DNA of 6,662 nt from an uncultured Clostridia bacterium (GCA_947167415.1 CAMVHY010000079.1:1-6662), one strand, 5' to 3'. Counted from the first letter of the stretch, positions 1-6,308 are shown. The notes: a model not told the origin generated them from the letters alone. Translations and numbers: made by a program.

Positions 1-17
1 TGTTTTTTTAAATTTAT

Positions 18-69
18 AATCAGGCAAAAAATTTTATTGTGATAATAAATATTTTGCCTGATTTTTTTT
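18..69 (+). terminator. Rho-independent terminator of an upstream gene outside the window
   Basis: A hairpin forms between 18-29 and 52-63. Its core is CAGGCAAAA (21-29) against TTTTGCCTG (52-60). After one A/A mismatch the stem continues as ATTT (31-34) against AAAT (47-50). A run of eight T (62-69) follows directly. The T tract lies only on the right side, so it stops plus-strand transcription entering from the left. The gene it serves is not in the window. Confidence 0.85.
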
Positions 70-128
70 GTGTGTGATAAAAATTATTTTGGTTTGTATG
101 ATTTTTTTTGATTGCGAGCAAAATAAAT

Positions 129-157
129 TTGACTGGATAAAAAAAAAGGGCTAGTAT
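129..157 (+). promoter_or_regulatory. sigma-A-type promoter of the TSCPD-domain gene
   Basis: TTGACT (129-134, five of six to TTGACA) and TAGTAT (152-157) are separated by exactly 17 bp. Transcription would start near 163-165, giving a leader of about 40 nt before the ATG at 206. This placement also argues against the in-frame TTG at 161 as the start codon. Confidence 0.7.
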
Positions 158-205
158 CTTTTGCGAAACTTGTTTTTTTATAGAACTTTATTGGGGGTGG
201 TAAAA

Positions 206-463
206 ATGCATTATGATTACAAGACGCATGGAACTTGTTCTCAGATTATTAGTTTTGATATTGATGGCGATGTCATAAGAAATATTAAATTTACCGGCGG
301 ATGCAATGGAAATTTAAAAGCAATTGCGCGTTTAGTTGATGGATATACTGTTGAAGAGATAGAAAAAAAATTAAAAGGTGTTGAGTGCGGACAAAAAGGA
401 ACTTCTTGTGGAGATCAATTGGCACGCGCGGTTCGTGAAGCTTTTGAAGCGCAAAAAAAATAA
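206..463 (+). CDS. TSCPD domain-containing protein (TIGR03905-like), 85 aa
   Basis: This is a small cytosolic protein made of a single TSCPD domain, the fold also found at the C-terminus of some B12-dependent ribonucleotide reductases. The stand-alone version has no established function. The family pattern is clear: THGTCS (residues 7-12), FTGGCNGNL (29-37), a GYTVEEI helix (46-52) and CGQKGTSCGDQLARA (61-75). Four cysteines (11, 33, 61, 68) sit where the family keeps them and could bind metal or form a redox centre, which is inference. The namesake TSCPD is TSCGD here. The ATG at 206 was chosen because GGGGGTGG (193-200) lies 5 nt before it and the length fits the family. The in-frame TTG at 161 would add 15 residues but falls at the predicted transcription start. 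The gene is monocistronic, between its own promoter and a terminator. Family assignment is firm, function unknown. Confidence 0.88.
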   Translation: MHYDYKTHGTCSQIISFDIDGDVIRNIKFTGGCNGNLKAIARLVDGYTVEEIEKKLKGVECGQKGTSCGDQLARAVREAFEAQKK

Positions 464-489
464 TTTTAGGGGAAAATAGTTTTTTGATT

Positions 490-518
490 AAAGTCGCTAA
501 TTATAAGCGGCTTTTTTT
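490..518 (+). terminator. Rho-independent terminator after the TSCPD gene
   Basis: A nine-pair stem AAAGTCGCT (490-498) / AGCGGCTTT (506-514), with one G-T wobble, has a 7-nt loop and runs into seven T (512-518). It begins 26 nt after the TSCPD stop codon. It lies inside the 5' extension of the next open frame, so that extension is unlikely to be translated. Confidence 0.85.
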
Positions 519-594
519 GTCTGTAAGTTTATTTTTTAAGACGAATATTATTTTATGTGTGCGATTATATTTTTTATTGAGATTTATTTTTGGG

Positions 595-810
595 GTGAAA
601 AATATAAATTTGTGTTATGATGAGAAAAATATTTTGGATAATATAAAAAAAATACGGGAAGATTTATATGTACTTGAAAATAAATTAAATTATGAGACAA
701 ATAGTGATTTGATTGATAGTTATATTTATGAAATTAAAGCGTTGCAGATGAGATATAAATTTTATATTGGTTTATGTAAAGAAAAAAAAATTAAGTTTAT
801 GAATTTATAA
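595..810 (+). CDS. DUF2508 (YaaL-like) family protein, 71 aa
   Basis: This small, charged, helical cytosolic protein of unknown function resembles the DUF2508/YaaL family. Evidence is the pattern ILDNIKKIREDLYVLEN (residues 13-29) followed by DLIDSYIYEIKALQMRYKFYI (38-58), which fits the family's D-x-x-x-I-Y-x-I-K-A-x-x-x-R-Y core, and its position directly before bofA, as yaaL precedes bofA in Bacillus. The start is uncertain. GTG at 595 gives 71 residues but has little ribosome binding site upstream. TTG at 610 gives 66 residues and has GGGGTGA (592-598) 11 nt before it. A longer frame from TTG 484 has AGGGG upstream but would run through the terminator hairpin and adds a non-family hydrophobic stretch, so it was rejected. 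A sigma-E-like -35 (GAATATT, 543-549) is visible without a good -10. It is probably co-transcribed with bofA, 14 nt downstream. Confidence 0.75.
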   Translation: MKNINLCYDEKNILDNIKKIREDLYVLENKLNYETNSDLIDSYIYEIKALQMRYKFYIGLCKEKKIKFMNL

Positions 811-824
811 GAGAGTGATTAGGT

Positions 825-1103
825 TTGGATTTTTGTTTAAATGAAAATAATTTTATGATATGGATTTGTGTTGTGGCGATTTTGATATTATTTTTTATTA
901 GACAGGTTAGAGTTATTTTAAAAAAAATATTTTCGGTGGGATTTGGGCTTGGGTTAATTTATTTTATTAATATGTTTTTAATTAATTTTTGTCATGCGAA
1001 AAAATTTTGTATTGGAATAAATTTTCTTACGGCAGGAATAATTTTTATTTTAAATTTGTGGGGTATATTTTTTTTGTATTTAATAAAAATTTTGTTACGG
1101 TAA
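825..1103 (+). CDS. bofA: pro-sigma-K processing inhibitor BofA, 92 aa
   Basis: In Bacillus, BofA is a small mother-cell membrane protein that holds the intramembrane protease SpoIVFB inactive until the forespore signals, so timing cleavage of pro-sigma-K. Many Clostridia carry BofA without an obvious partner set. Three hydrophobic segments are visible: residues 10-27, about 36-54 and about 66-88. The C-terminal family signature is IGINFLTAGIIFILNL (63-78), including N66 and T69 in the N-x-x-T spacing known in Bacillus BofA. It is followed by a glycine and a hydrophobic tail, as in the family. The length (about 87-92) is normal. The TTG start at 825 is preceded by AGTGATTAGG (814-823), and no ATG fits without losing the N-terminal residues (the next is ATG 855). 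It follows the DUF2508 gene, a conserved pairing in spore formers. Similarity is moderate, but pattern and context agree. Confidence 0.85.
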   Translation: MDFCLNENNFMIWICVVAILILFFIRQVRVILKKIFSVGFGLGLIYFINMFLINFCHAKKFCIGINFLTAGIIFILNLWGIFFLYLIKILLR

Positions 1104-1137
1104 ATTAAAAATGGTAGTGTTTTGGTTTAACGTAAAT

Positions 1138-1179
1138 AAAAATCTTAATGATTTAAATTAAGTCATTGAGATTTTTTTT
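1138..1179. terminator. bidirectional terminator between convergent bofA and spoIIIAE
   Basis: A 14-pair stem (1138-1151 with 1163-1176, one G-T wobble, core TCTTAATGA / TCATTGAGA) has an 11-nt loop. Eight T (1172-1179) follow on the right and a run of A (1138-1142) stands on the left, so the hairpin can end transcripts from both sides. It begins 35 nt after the bofA stop and lies 30 nt past the spoIIIAE stop. Confidence 0.85.
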
Positions 1180-1208
1180 GTTGCAAAAGATTTTATAAAG
1201 TTAAAAAG

Positions 1209-2333
1209 TTAAATTGATATAAAAATAATTATTGCAAAGATAAAAATTGTTATCGCACAAAAAGCACATGAAAGTAATAAGATATGCGCTGTAGAAATAC
1301 TTTCAAGACAATTTAAAATTTGTTTATTGCAGATAGGTTGGGTTACAGCGGAAAAAATTTTATATATCAAAACGAAAGCAGTTAAATTTAAAATTGGTGC
1401 CATGCAAAAAAATATGATTGCGATTATAAATGAAATCAAAACTCCGTTTTTAATTAAATATGCCCAAGAAATTATTGAATCGACGGCATCGGTAAAAGTT
1501 TCTCCGACAAAAGGAATTAAATCGACAGCAAATTTTGTACTCTTGATAAAAAAATTTTCCATGAGTGGCGCCGCTAATCTTTGAAGAGATAAAATCGACA
1601 TGAAAAAAAATGCGATGATTTTTAAACTCAACGAAATTAAATTTTTTGTAAGCAAAGCTAAGTTCGTAATTAAATTTTTGTCTGTTAGATTATTTATTAT
1701 TTGTAGAACGAAAAAAAAATTTATTGCGGGCAAAAGAAAATTTATAAGTAAAATCATAATATCTGAAACAAAAAAAATAATTGGGTTAAAAATAGTTGAC
1801 GACGAAATTTTTCCTGTCATGAAGATTAAATTTATTATTAAAGGTAAAGCTGAATTAATTAAATTAATAAGATTTGATAATAAAGTTTTTGTGATTGAAA
1901 AAGAGTTTTTAAATGCGAAAAATAAATTGTTAATGATAATTATATAGTTTATGTAAAAAGCGATTTGTGAAACGGAACTTGTTTTAAATGCAGAAGCAAG
2001 ATTTTGTATGAGCGAGGATAAAATAATTAATAAAAATAATTTTTTTGTTTGATATAGATTATTATTTAAATCACGAAAAAAAATTTGATTGCTAATTTGA
2101 ATTAAAGAAAGAAAATCGAATTTGCCAGTAATAATTTTTTTTATGAGCGAAATAAAATTTATTTTTGGAATATCTTGGTCGGGATTTGAATTAATTACGG
2201 AATTTATATTTTCGAAGTCATAATTATTTAATTCTTGGTCGAGGATTTTGTTGTTTATATCGTCGGCAAAAATTATTTTGGAATAAAAAGGAGATAAAAG
2301 AATAATTATTGCTAGCAAAAAAATTTTTTTCAC
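1209..2333 (-). CDS. spoIIIAE: stage III sporulation protein AE (SpoIIIAE), 374 aa
   Basis: SpoIIIAE is a polytopic membrane component of the SpoIIIA-SpoIIQ channel, or feeding tube, that connects mother cell and engulfed forespore and supports late forespore gene expression. The protein opens with a signal peptide (residues 1-23, probable cleavage at IIFA/DD) and a soluble stretch of about 70 residues. Several membrane segments follow (about 98-116, 123-141, 158-174, 183-215, 231-250, 296-333 and 349-372). Family landmarks are SLIQNLASAF (107-116), an FNPIIFFVSD segment (182-191), STKFAVDLIPFVG (265-277) continuing into ETFTDAVDSI (278-287), and IYKIFSAVTQPI (323-334). Bacillus SpoIIIAE is about 399 residues, so this is complete and slightly short. 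The start is GTG 2333 with GGGTGAT 6 nt upstream. It is unusual in standing alone: dapF diverges upstream and bofA converges downstream, whereas it normally lies inside spoIIIAA-AH. Isoleucine, leucine, phenylalanine and asparagine dominate, as expected from the AT bias. Confidence 0.93.
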   Translation of the reverse strand: MKKIFLLAIIILLSPFYSKIIFADDINNKILDQELNNYDFENINSVINSNPDQDIPKINFISLIKKIITGKFDFLSLIQISNQIFFRDLNNNLYQTKKLFLLIILSSLIQNLASAFKTSSVSQIAFYINYIIIINNLFFAFKNSFSITKTLLSNLINLINSALPLIINLIFMTGKISSSTIFNPIIFFVSDIMILLINFLLPAINFFFVLQIINNLTDKNLITNLALLTKNLISLSLKIIAFFFMSILSLQRLAAPLMENFFIKSTKFAVDLIPFVGETFTDAVDSIISWAYLIKNGVLISFIIAIIFFCMAPILNLTAFVLIYKIFSAVTQPICNKQILNCLESISTAHILLLSCAFCAITIFIFAIIIFISI

Positions 2334-2362
2334 GCGTAAATCACCCAGATTTTATTTTTTTA

Positions 2363-2391
2363 TTGATTTATATGTGGAAAAAAAATATAAA
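2363..2391 (+). promoter_or_regulatory. candidate sigma-A-type promoter of the dapF-dapL operon
   Basis: TTGATT (2363-2368) and TATAAA (2386-2391) are 17 bp apart, which predicts a start near 2398 and a leader of about 40 nt. A perfect TATAAT (2410-2415) further down has no -35 at a normal distance: ATGACA at 2391-2396 leaves only 13 bp. It is a weaker alternative. The leader is far too short for a lysine riboswitch or T-box. Confidence 0.5.
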
Positions 2392-2395
2392 TGAC
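2367..2395 (-). promoter_or_regulatory. candidate sigma-E-type promoter of spoIIIAE
   Basis: Read on the minus strand, GTCATTTA (2395-2388) resembles the sigma-E -35 pattern GTCATATT, and CATATAAA (2374-2367) resembles the -10 pattern CATACAAT. The spacer is 13 nt. Known spoIIIA operons are transcribed by sigma-E, which makes the match plausible. Each box matches only six of eight positions in very AT-rich DNA, so chance is a real possibility. It overlaps the dapF promoter on the other strand. Confidence 0.4.
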
Positions 2396-2437
2396 AAGCT
2401 GTTTTAATTTATAATTTTTATTGGGTGAAATTTTTTT

Positions 2438-3313
2438 ATGAAGATAAAATTTAGTAAGATGCACGGTTTAGGAAATAGTTATATTTATATAGATTGTGTG
2501 CGAGAAAATAATTTTTTTTTGGATGAGAAAAAAATATTTGTGTTGGCAAAAAAACTAAGCGATAAAAATTTTGGTATCGGAGCAGATGGATTAATTTTAA
2601 TTTTAAAAAGCGATAAAGCAGATTTTAAAATGCGAATAATAAATTCTGATGGAACAGAAGCAGAAATGTGTGGAAACGGAATAAGATGCGTGGGAAAATT
2701 TGTTTATGAAAAAAAATTAGTTGATGAAAATAAAAAAAATTTGGAGATTGAGACGCTTGCAGGAATAAAAAAATTGGAGCTAGAAATAAAAAATAATTTG
2801 GTTGAAAATGTAAAAGTTGATATGGGAAAAGCATGTTTTGATGTAAAAAAAATTGGTATAGCTGGAAATAAAAATAAAATTGATTTGGTTGTTGATAATA
2901 AAAAATTTATTTGTGAATGTGTTTCGATTGGAAATCCGCATGCGGTTATTTTTTTAGATGATTTAGATTTTAAGAATTTAGATGTAAAAAAATATGGATA
3001 TGAGATAGAAAATAATATTTGTTTTAGAAATAAAATTAATGTTGAGTTTGCGAAGATAAAAAATAAAAATTGTATTGATGTAAAAGTTTGGGAGCGCGGG
3101 TCAGGAATAACTTTGGCGTGCGGAACGGGAGCGTGTGCTGTTTTTGCTGTGGCTTTAAAAAATAATTTGATTGATAAAAATAAAATTGTAAAAATAAAAT
3201 TGCCAGGAGGAGAATTAAATATTTTTTGTGATGAAAAAGAAAATATTTTTATGTCTGGCGAGGCAAAAAATATTTGCGATGGAAGTTTTGATTTAGATAA
3301 TTTTGTTGGGTAA
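2438..3313 (+). CDS. dapF: diaminopimelate epimerase DapF, 291 aa
   Basis: DapF interconverts LL- and meso-diaminopimelate in the cytosol by a PLP-independent two-cysteine mechanism, supplying peptidoglycan and the last precursor of lysine. The catalytic pair is visible: Cys78 in MCGNGIRC (77-84) and Cys228 in ERGSGITLACGTGACA (219-234). Other landmarks are KMHGLGNSYIYID (7-19), NFGIGADGL (44-52) and GNPHAV (166-171), in the two pseudo-symmetric halves of the fold. The family often has D in the HGLGND motif, and here it is HGLGNS. The length is slightly above the usual 270-285 because of lysine- and asparagine-rich insertions. ATG 2438 follows GGGTGA (2423-2428). It is the first gene of an operon with dapL, 24 nt upstream of it, so successive steps of one pathway are encoded together. 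A run of nine T (2512-2520) lies within the gene. Identification is secure. Confidence 0.97.
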   Translation: MKIKFSKMHGLGNSYIYIDCVRENNFFLDEKKIFVLAKKLSDKNFGIGADGLILILKSDKADFKMRIINSDGTEAEMCGNGIRCVGKFVYEKKLVDENKKNLEIETLAGIKKLELEIKNNLVENVKVDMGKACFDVKKIGIAGNKNKIDLVVDNKKFICECVSIGNPHAVIFLDDLDFKNLDVKKYGYEIENNICFRNKINVEFAKIKNKNCIDVKVWERGSGITLACGTGACAVFAVALKNNLIDKNKIVKIKLPGGELNIFCDEKENIFMSGEAKNICDGSFDLDNFVG

Positions 3314-3337
3314 AAAAAATTTTGTTGGAGGGAATTT

Positions 3338-4537
3338 ATGTTTGTGAATAAAAATTTTTTAAGTTTGAAAGAAAGTTATTTATTTACTGAAGTTGTTTCG
3401 CGGACAGAAAGTTATAAAAAAAAAAATGTTGGAAAAGAGATAATAAATTTGGGAGTTGGTGATGTAAAAAAAGCTTTGCCAAAAGTTATTATTGAGGCAA
3501 TAAAAAACGCTGTAGGTGAAATGGGAGACGAAAAAACTTTTAGGGGTTATTCGCCCGAGACAGGTTATAATTTTTTGAAAGAAGAAATAATAAAAAATGA
3601 GTATATGAATTTTGGGTTTGACTTGGATGAAATTTTTATTTCGGATGGAATAGCAGCAGATATCGGAAATATTTTGGATTTATTTGATAAAAATAACGTG
3701 GTTGGAATTTGTGATCCGGTTTATCCGGAATATTTGGATACGAATGTAATGGATGGGCGCGAAATAATTTTTTTGGATTGTGTTGCGGAAAATAATTTTT
3801 GTCCTGAAGTGGAAAATATAAAAAGAAAGCTTGATTTGATTTATATTTGTAATCCGAATAATCCAACGGGAATTGGTATGAATAAAGATAAATTGCAAAA
3901 ATGGATTGATTATGCGAATGAGAATAAAAGCGTAATTTTATATGATGGGGCATATGAAAAATTTATTTCACACGGAAATTTAAATGATAATAAAAATAAT
4001 ATTCCGCATTCGGTTTATGAATTAGACGGCGCAAAAGAATGTGCTATTGAATTTAGGAGTTTTTCGAAATCGGCAGGATTTACAGGATTAAGATGTGGTT
4101 ATACGGTTGTGCCAAAAAATTTAGTGAGAGAAAAAATAAATTTAAATAAATTATGGACGAGAAGGCAGTGTACGAAGACAAACGGAGTTTCTTATATAGT
4201 TCAAAGAGGCGCGCAAGCAGTTTTTAGTTTAGCCGGGAAACAAGCTTGTATGGGAAACATAAGATATTATATGGAAAACGCAAAAATTATTTTTAATGAT
4301 TTAAAAAATATTGGATTTAAAGTTTTTGGTGGACAGGATGCGCCTTATGTTTGGTTTGAGATTCCGGAAAAATATTCTTGTTGGGGATGGTTTGATTTTT
4401 TGCTAAATAATTTTGGTATCGTTGGAACGCCGGGAATTGGATTTGGAAAAAACGGAGAAAGATATTTTAGATTTTCGGCTTTTGGAAAACGCGAATATGT
4501 TTTGTTAGGAGTAAATAGATTGAAAAGATATATATGA
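3338..4537 (+). CDS. dapL: LL-diaminopimelate aminotransferase DapL, 399 aa
   Basis: DapL is a PLP-dependent class I/II aminotransferase that makes LL-diaminopimelate directly from tetrahydrodipicolinate and glutamate. It bypasses the succinyl or acetyl branches, and its product is the substrate of the adjacent DapF. Landmarks are INLGVGDVKKALP (36-48), the FRGYSPETGYNFLKEEI segment (68-84), DPVYPEYLDTNV (126-137), CNPNNPTG (171-178), YDGAYEKFI (202-210), the PLP lysine K244 in SFSKSAGFTGLRCGYTV (241-257), and R378 in RFSAFG (378-383), expected to bind the substrate carboxylate. The length matches the family (about 400-410). ATG 3338 has GGAGGG (3327-3332) 5 nt before it, the most canonical ribosome binding site among the plus-strand genes. 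It is second in the operon with dapF and is ended by the terminator at 4580-4617. A run of eleven A (3416-3426, residues K27-N30) is a possible slippage site. Confidence 0.96.
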   Translation: MFVNKNFLSLKESYLFTEVVSRTESYKKKNVGKEIINLGVGDVKKALPKVIIEAIKNAVGEMGDEKTFRGYSPETGYNFLKEEIIKNEYMNFGFDLDEIFISDGIAADIGNILDLFDKNNVVGICDPVYPEYLDTNVMDGREIIFLDCVAENNFCPEVENIKRKLDLIYICNPNNPTGIGMNKDKLQKWIDYANENKSVILYDGAYEKFISHGNLNDNKNNIPHSVYELDGAKECAIEFRSFSKSAGFTGLRCGYTVVPKNLVREKINLNKLWTRRQCTKTNGVSYIVQRGAQAVFSLAGKQACMGNIRYYMENAKIIFNDLKNIGFKVFGGQDAPYVWFEIPEKYSCWGWFDFLLNNFGIVGTPGIGFGKNGERYFRFSAFGKREYVLLGVNRLKRYI

Positions 4538-4579
4538 TTTTTTTGGAAAGAAGAGATTTTTCATTATAATAATGATTAT

Positions 4580-4617
4580 AAAAAAAGCCGCTATCTTATT
4601 TAGATAAGGGCTTTTTT
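4580..4617. terminator. bidirectional terminator between convergent dapL and the unknown gene
   Basis: AGCC (4586-4589) pairs with GGCT (4609-4612). After a 2-by-2 internal loop, TATCT (4592-4596) pairs with AGATA (4602-4606) around a 5-nt loop. Seven A (4580-4586) precede and six T (4612-4617) follow, so the stem extends through A-T pairs and serves both strands. It lies 43 nt after the dapL stop and 30 nt beyond the stop of the minus-strand gene. Confidence 0.8.
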
Positions 4618-4646
4618 ATTTGTAAAATTAAATAGGTCATCTAATT

Positions 4647-6308
4647 TTATTTTTGATTTTCGTCAATATTTATTTGCATCGGTTTTTTTTCACCTGGAGT
4701 AGCAAGTTCACTTTGATTAGATAATTCAGGGATACAAAAACTATTACTAAAAACCGGTGCTACTCCTTTTGTAAATCTGTTCTTCAAAAAATTTTTTCCC
4801 CAATGTCTTAAAGTCCGCGACATATCTTCTGTTACTTTTATATCTGTTTTTTTGTTTCCGCCAAAAAAACAAAGATTTTCCCCATCATTTTGTAAAAATA
4901 AAAATGGTTTAATTGGATCTTTATTTGTACCATTGAAAACTTTTAAACATAAACTGTAAATACCTCTACCACCAGCATATTCTACAACAATTTCCTTAGT
5001 TCCATTTTTATAATCAACGGAAAATGCATTTGACTGTTTTTCACAGGATGCGCCATTAATTACAAATTCAAATTTTAAATTATTATTTTGTTCTAAAATA
5101 CTATTTAAAAATGTTGCCAAGCTTAAACGATTGATTGTAAATGACGCACTATTTAGAGTCCACATTCTTTTCTTGATAATTATTGAGTTTTCTTTCAGGT
5201 TTTGCCAAACTTCTTCTCTTTGCTTCGGTGTTTTATACATTTCTCCAACAACATTACTTTCATCTTTCTCTATTGCCACTATTGATTTATCTATAGTTTC
5301 ACTTTCGGAAAAATCAGGTGTAAGAAATGCTTTTTTAGCAATATATTCCTTTGTTTTCTGATCATAATAAGATATTTCATACAAATTTACTTCAACAAAC
5401 CCATTATTTTGTAAGATTTGCATTTTCTGATTATCTGATAGTTCGGAAAAACTTTCTTTTTCAAAACAAACAGAACCAACAAAGACTTTTAATCCATCCG
5501 TAGTTATACCAACTGATCTTTTCCTACCACCATAAAACTTATCGCACTGTGATACATATTTTCCATGGGCATTATCTCCTTTTTCTAAATTTCGAATGGC
5601 ATAATCATCAAGATGCCATTTGTCATCATCGAAAAAACTCGACTTGATAAAAATTGCTATTCTAATTTTAAGATTCCTAAAATCTCTTATCACCTTGTTT
5701 TTTGCCTGTTCCAAAATATAAAGTGCATCAAAATACAATTTTTCCTTTTTTCCTAACAAACTCCCTTTTTTAAAAAACACTTCGCGCTTTTCCCCATCAA
5801 CGGTCATACATATTTTTTTGTCTTTCGGCTTATAAGCTGCTGATTGTGTTACACAATGCTCCGTTCCTTTTGAATCGGTGTATATTAATTTATCGAGTTT
5901 ATAAATTCCTGATTGTTCATCTAAATAAAATTTGCCATCTAAACAAGTAAATCCGAATTTTGATAAAGTATCTGTTTGTATTTCAGATGCTGTATTCAAA
6001 GCATCTAAGAATGATTTATTTTTATCAGTTAATTGTCTGATAAATAGTTTTAATCCTTCTACATTCCCGTTAATATCTTTTGATTTCGATATAATCTTAA
6101 AATTATGCGTTTGCCCATCCCATTTTTTAAATTCGTTATAAATATAACGATTTTGACCTTTGTGCTTTGAAAAAACATAGCACCAATATTCGGATGAATT
6201 TTTATCTTCACAAAATTTATCTTTCAAGTCTCTTAAATTTTCAACTAGATTGTACATAGAAATCTCATCTACATATTTTTTTTCTGCAAAGAAAGTATTA
6301 TCTTCCAT
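4647..6308 (-). CDS. uncharacterised protein, 553 aa, no recognised family
   Basis: I do not recognise this protein. It is soluble by eye: no signal peptide and no membrane segment (the only short hydrophobic run is about 213-222, LKIRIAIFI, flanked by charges). It alternates helical, lysine- and glutamate-rich stretches (10-35, 186-212, 355-380) with beta-like stretches rich in G, Y, F, T and V (118-180, 265-285, 410-460). The tail from about 527 is polar and probably disordered. Aromatic- and glycine-containing runs such as KFYGGRKRSVGITTDG (257-272) and VVEYAGGRGIYSLCL (441-455) are distinctive, but I can match them to no catalytic motif. About ten scattered cysteines do not form a CxxC pair. 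ATG 6308 has an excellent ribosome binding site, AGGAGTGAT (6322-6314), 5 nt before it. The frame is long and intact, with its own promoter and a terminator, so it is surely expressed. It stands alone beside an insertion sequence and differs in strand composition from its neighbours, which suggests accessory or transferred DNA. Confidence 0.85.
   Translation of the reverse strand: MEDNTFFAEKKYVDEISMYNLVENLRDLKDKFCEDKNSSEYWCYVFSKHKGQNRYIYNEFKKWDGQTHNFKIISKSKDINGNVEGLKLFIRQLTDKNKSFLDALNTASEIQTDTLSKFGFTCLDGKFYLDEQSGIYKLDKLIYTDSKGTEHCVTQSAAYKPKDKKICMTVDGEKREVFFKKGSLLGKKEKLYFDALYILEQAKNKVIRDFRNLKIRIAIFIKSSFFDDDKWHLDDYAIRNLEKGDNAHGKYVSQCDKFYGGRKRSVGITTDGLKVFVGSVCFEKESFSELSDNQKMQILQNNGFVEVNLYEISYYDQKTKEYIAKKAFLTPDFSESETIDKSIVAIEKDESNVVGEMYKTPKQREEVWQNLKENSIIIKKRMWTLNSASFTINRLSLATFLNSILEQNNNLKFEFVINGASCEKQSNAFSVDYKNGTKEIVVEYAGGRGIYSLCLKVFNGTNKDPIKPFLFLQNDGENLCFFGGNKKTDIKVTEDMSRTLRHWGKNFLKNRFTKGVAPVFSNSFCIPELSNQSELATPGEKKPMQINIDENQK

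Noticed and set aside
161..205. N-terminal extension of the TSCPD protein from TTG 161
   Set aside because: The predicted -10 box is at 152-157, so transcription starts at or after 161. ATG 206 has a strong ribosome binding site and fits the family length.
1327..1947. Two plus-strand open frames (1327-1584 and 1600-1947)
   Set aside because: They lie opposite spoIIIAE, whose protein matches its family along its length. They have no ribosome binding site and no family resemblance, so they are shadows of the AT-rich opposite strand.
2392..2437. Possible lysine riboswitch or T-box leader before dapF
   Set aside because: The predicted leader is only about 40 nt, and no attenuator hairpin or T-box-like element is present.
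2625..3953. Minus-strand open frames opposite dapF and dapL (2625-2834, 3636-3953, 3680-3898)
   Set aside because: The plus-strand genes are certain, and the reverse frames are low-complexity F/Y/H/I-rich translations without start signals.
4561..4575. Palindrome TCATTATAATAATGA, reminiscent of a 7-1-7 Fur-type box
   Set aside because: It lies in the 3' spacer between two convergent genes, not at a promoter, and short AT palindromes are expected by chance here.
5131..6141. Plus-strand open frames opposite the orphan gene (5131-5361, 5932-6141)
   Set aside because: They are short, lack a ribosome binding site and lie within a long well-initiated minus-strand gene.
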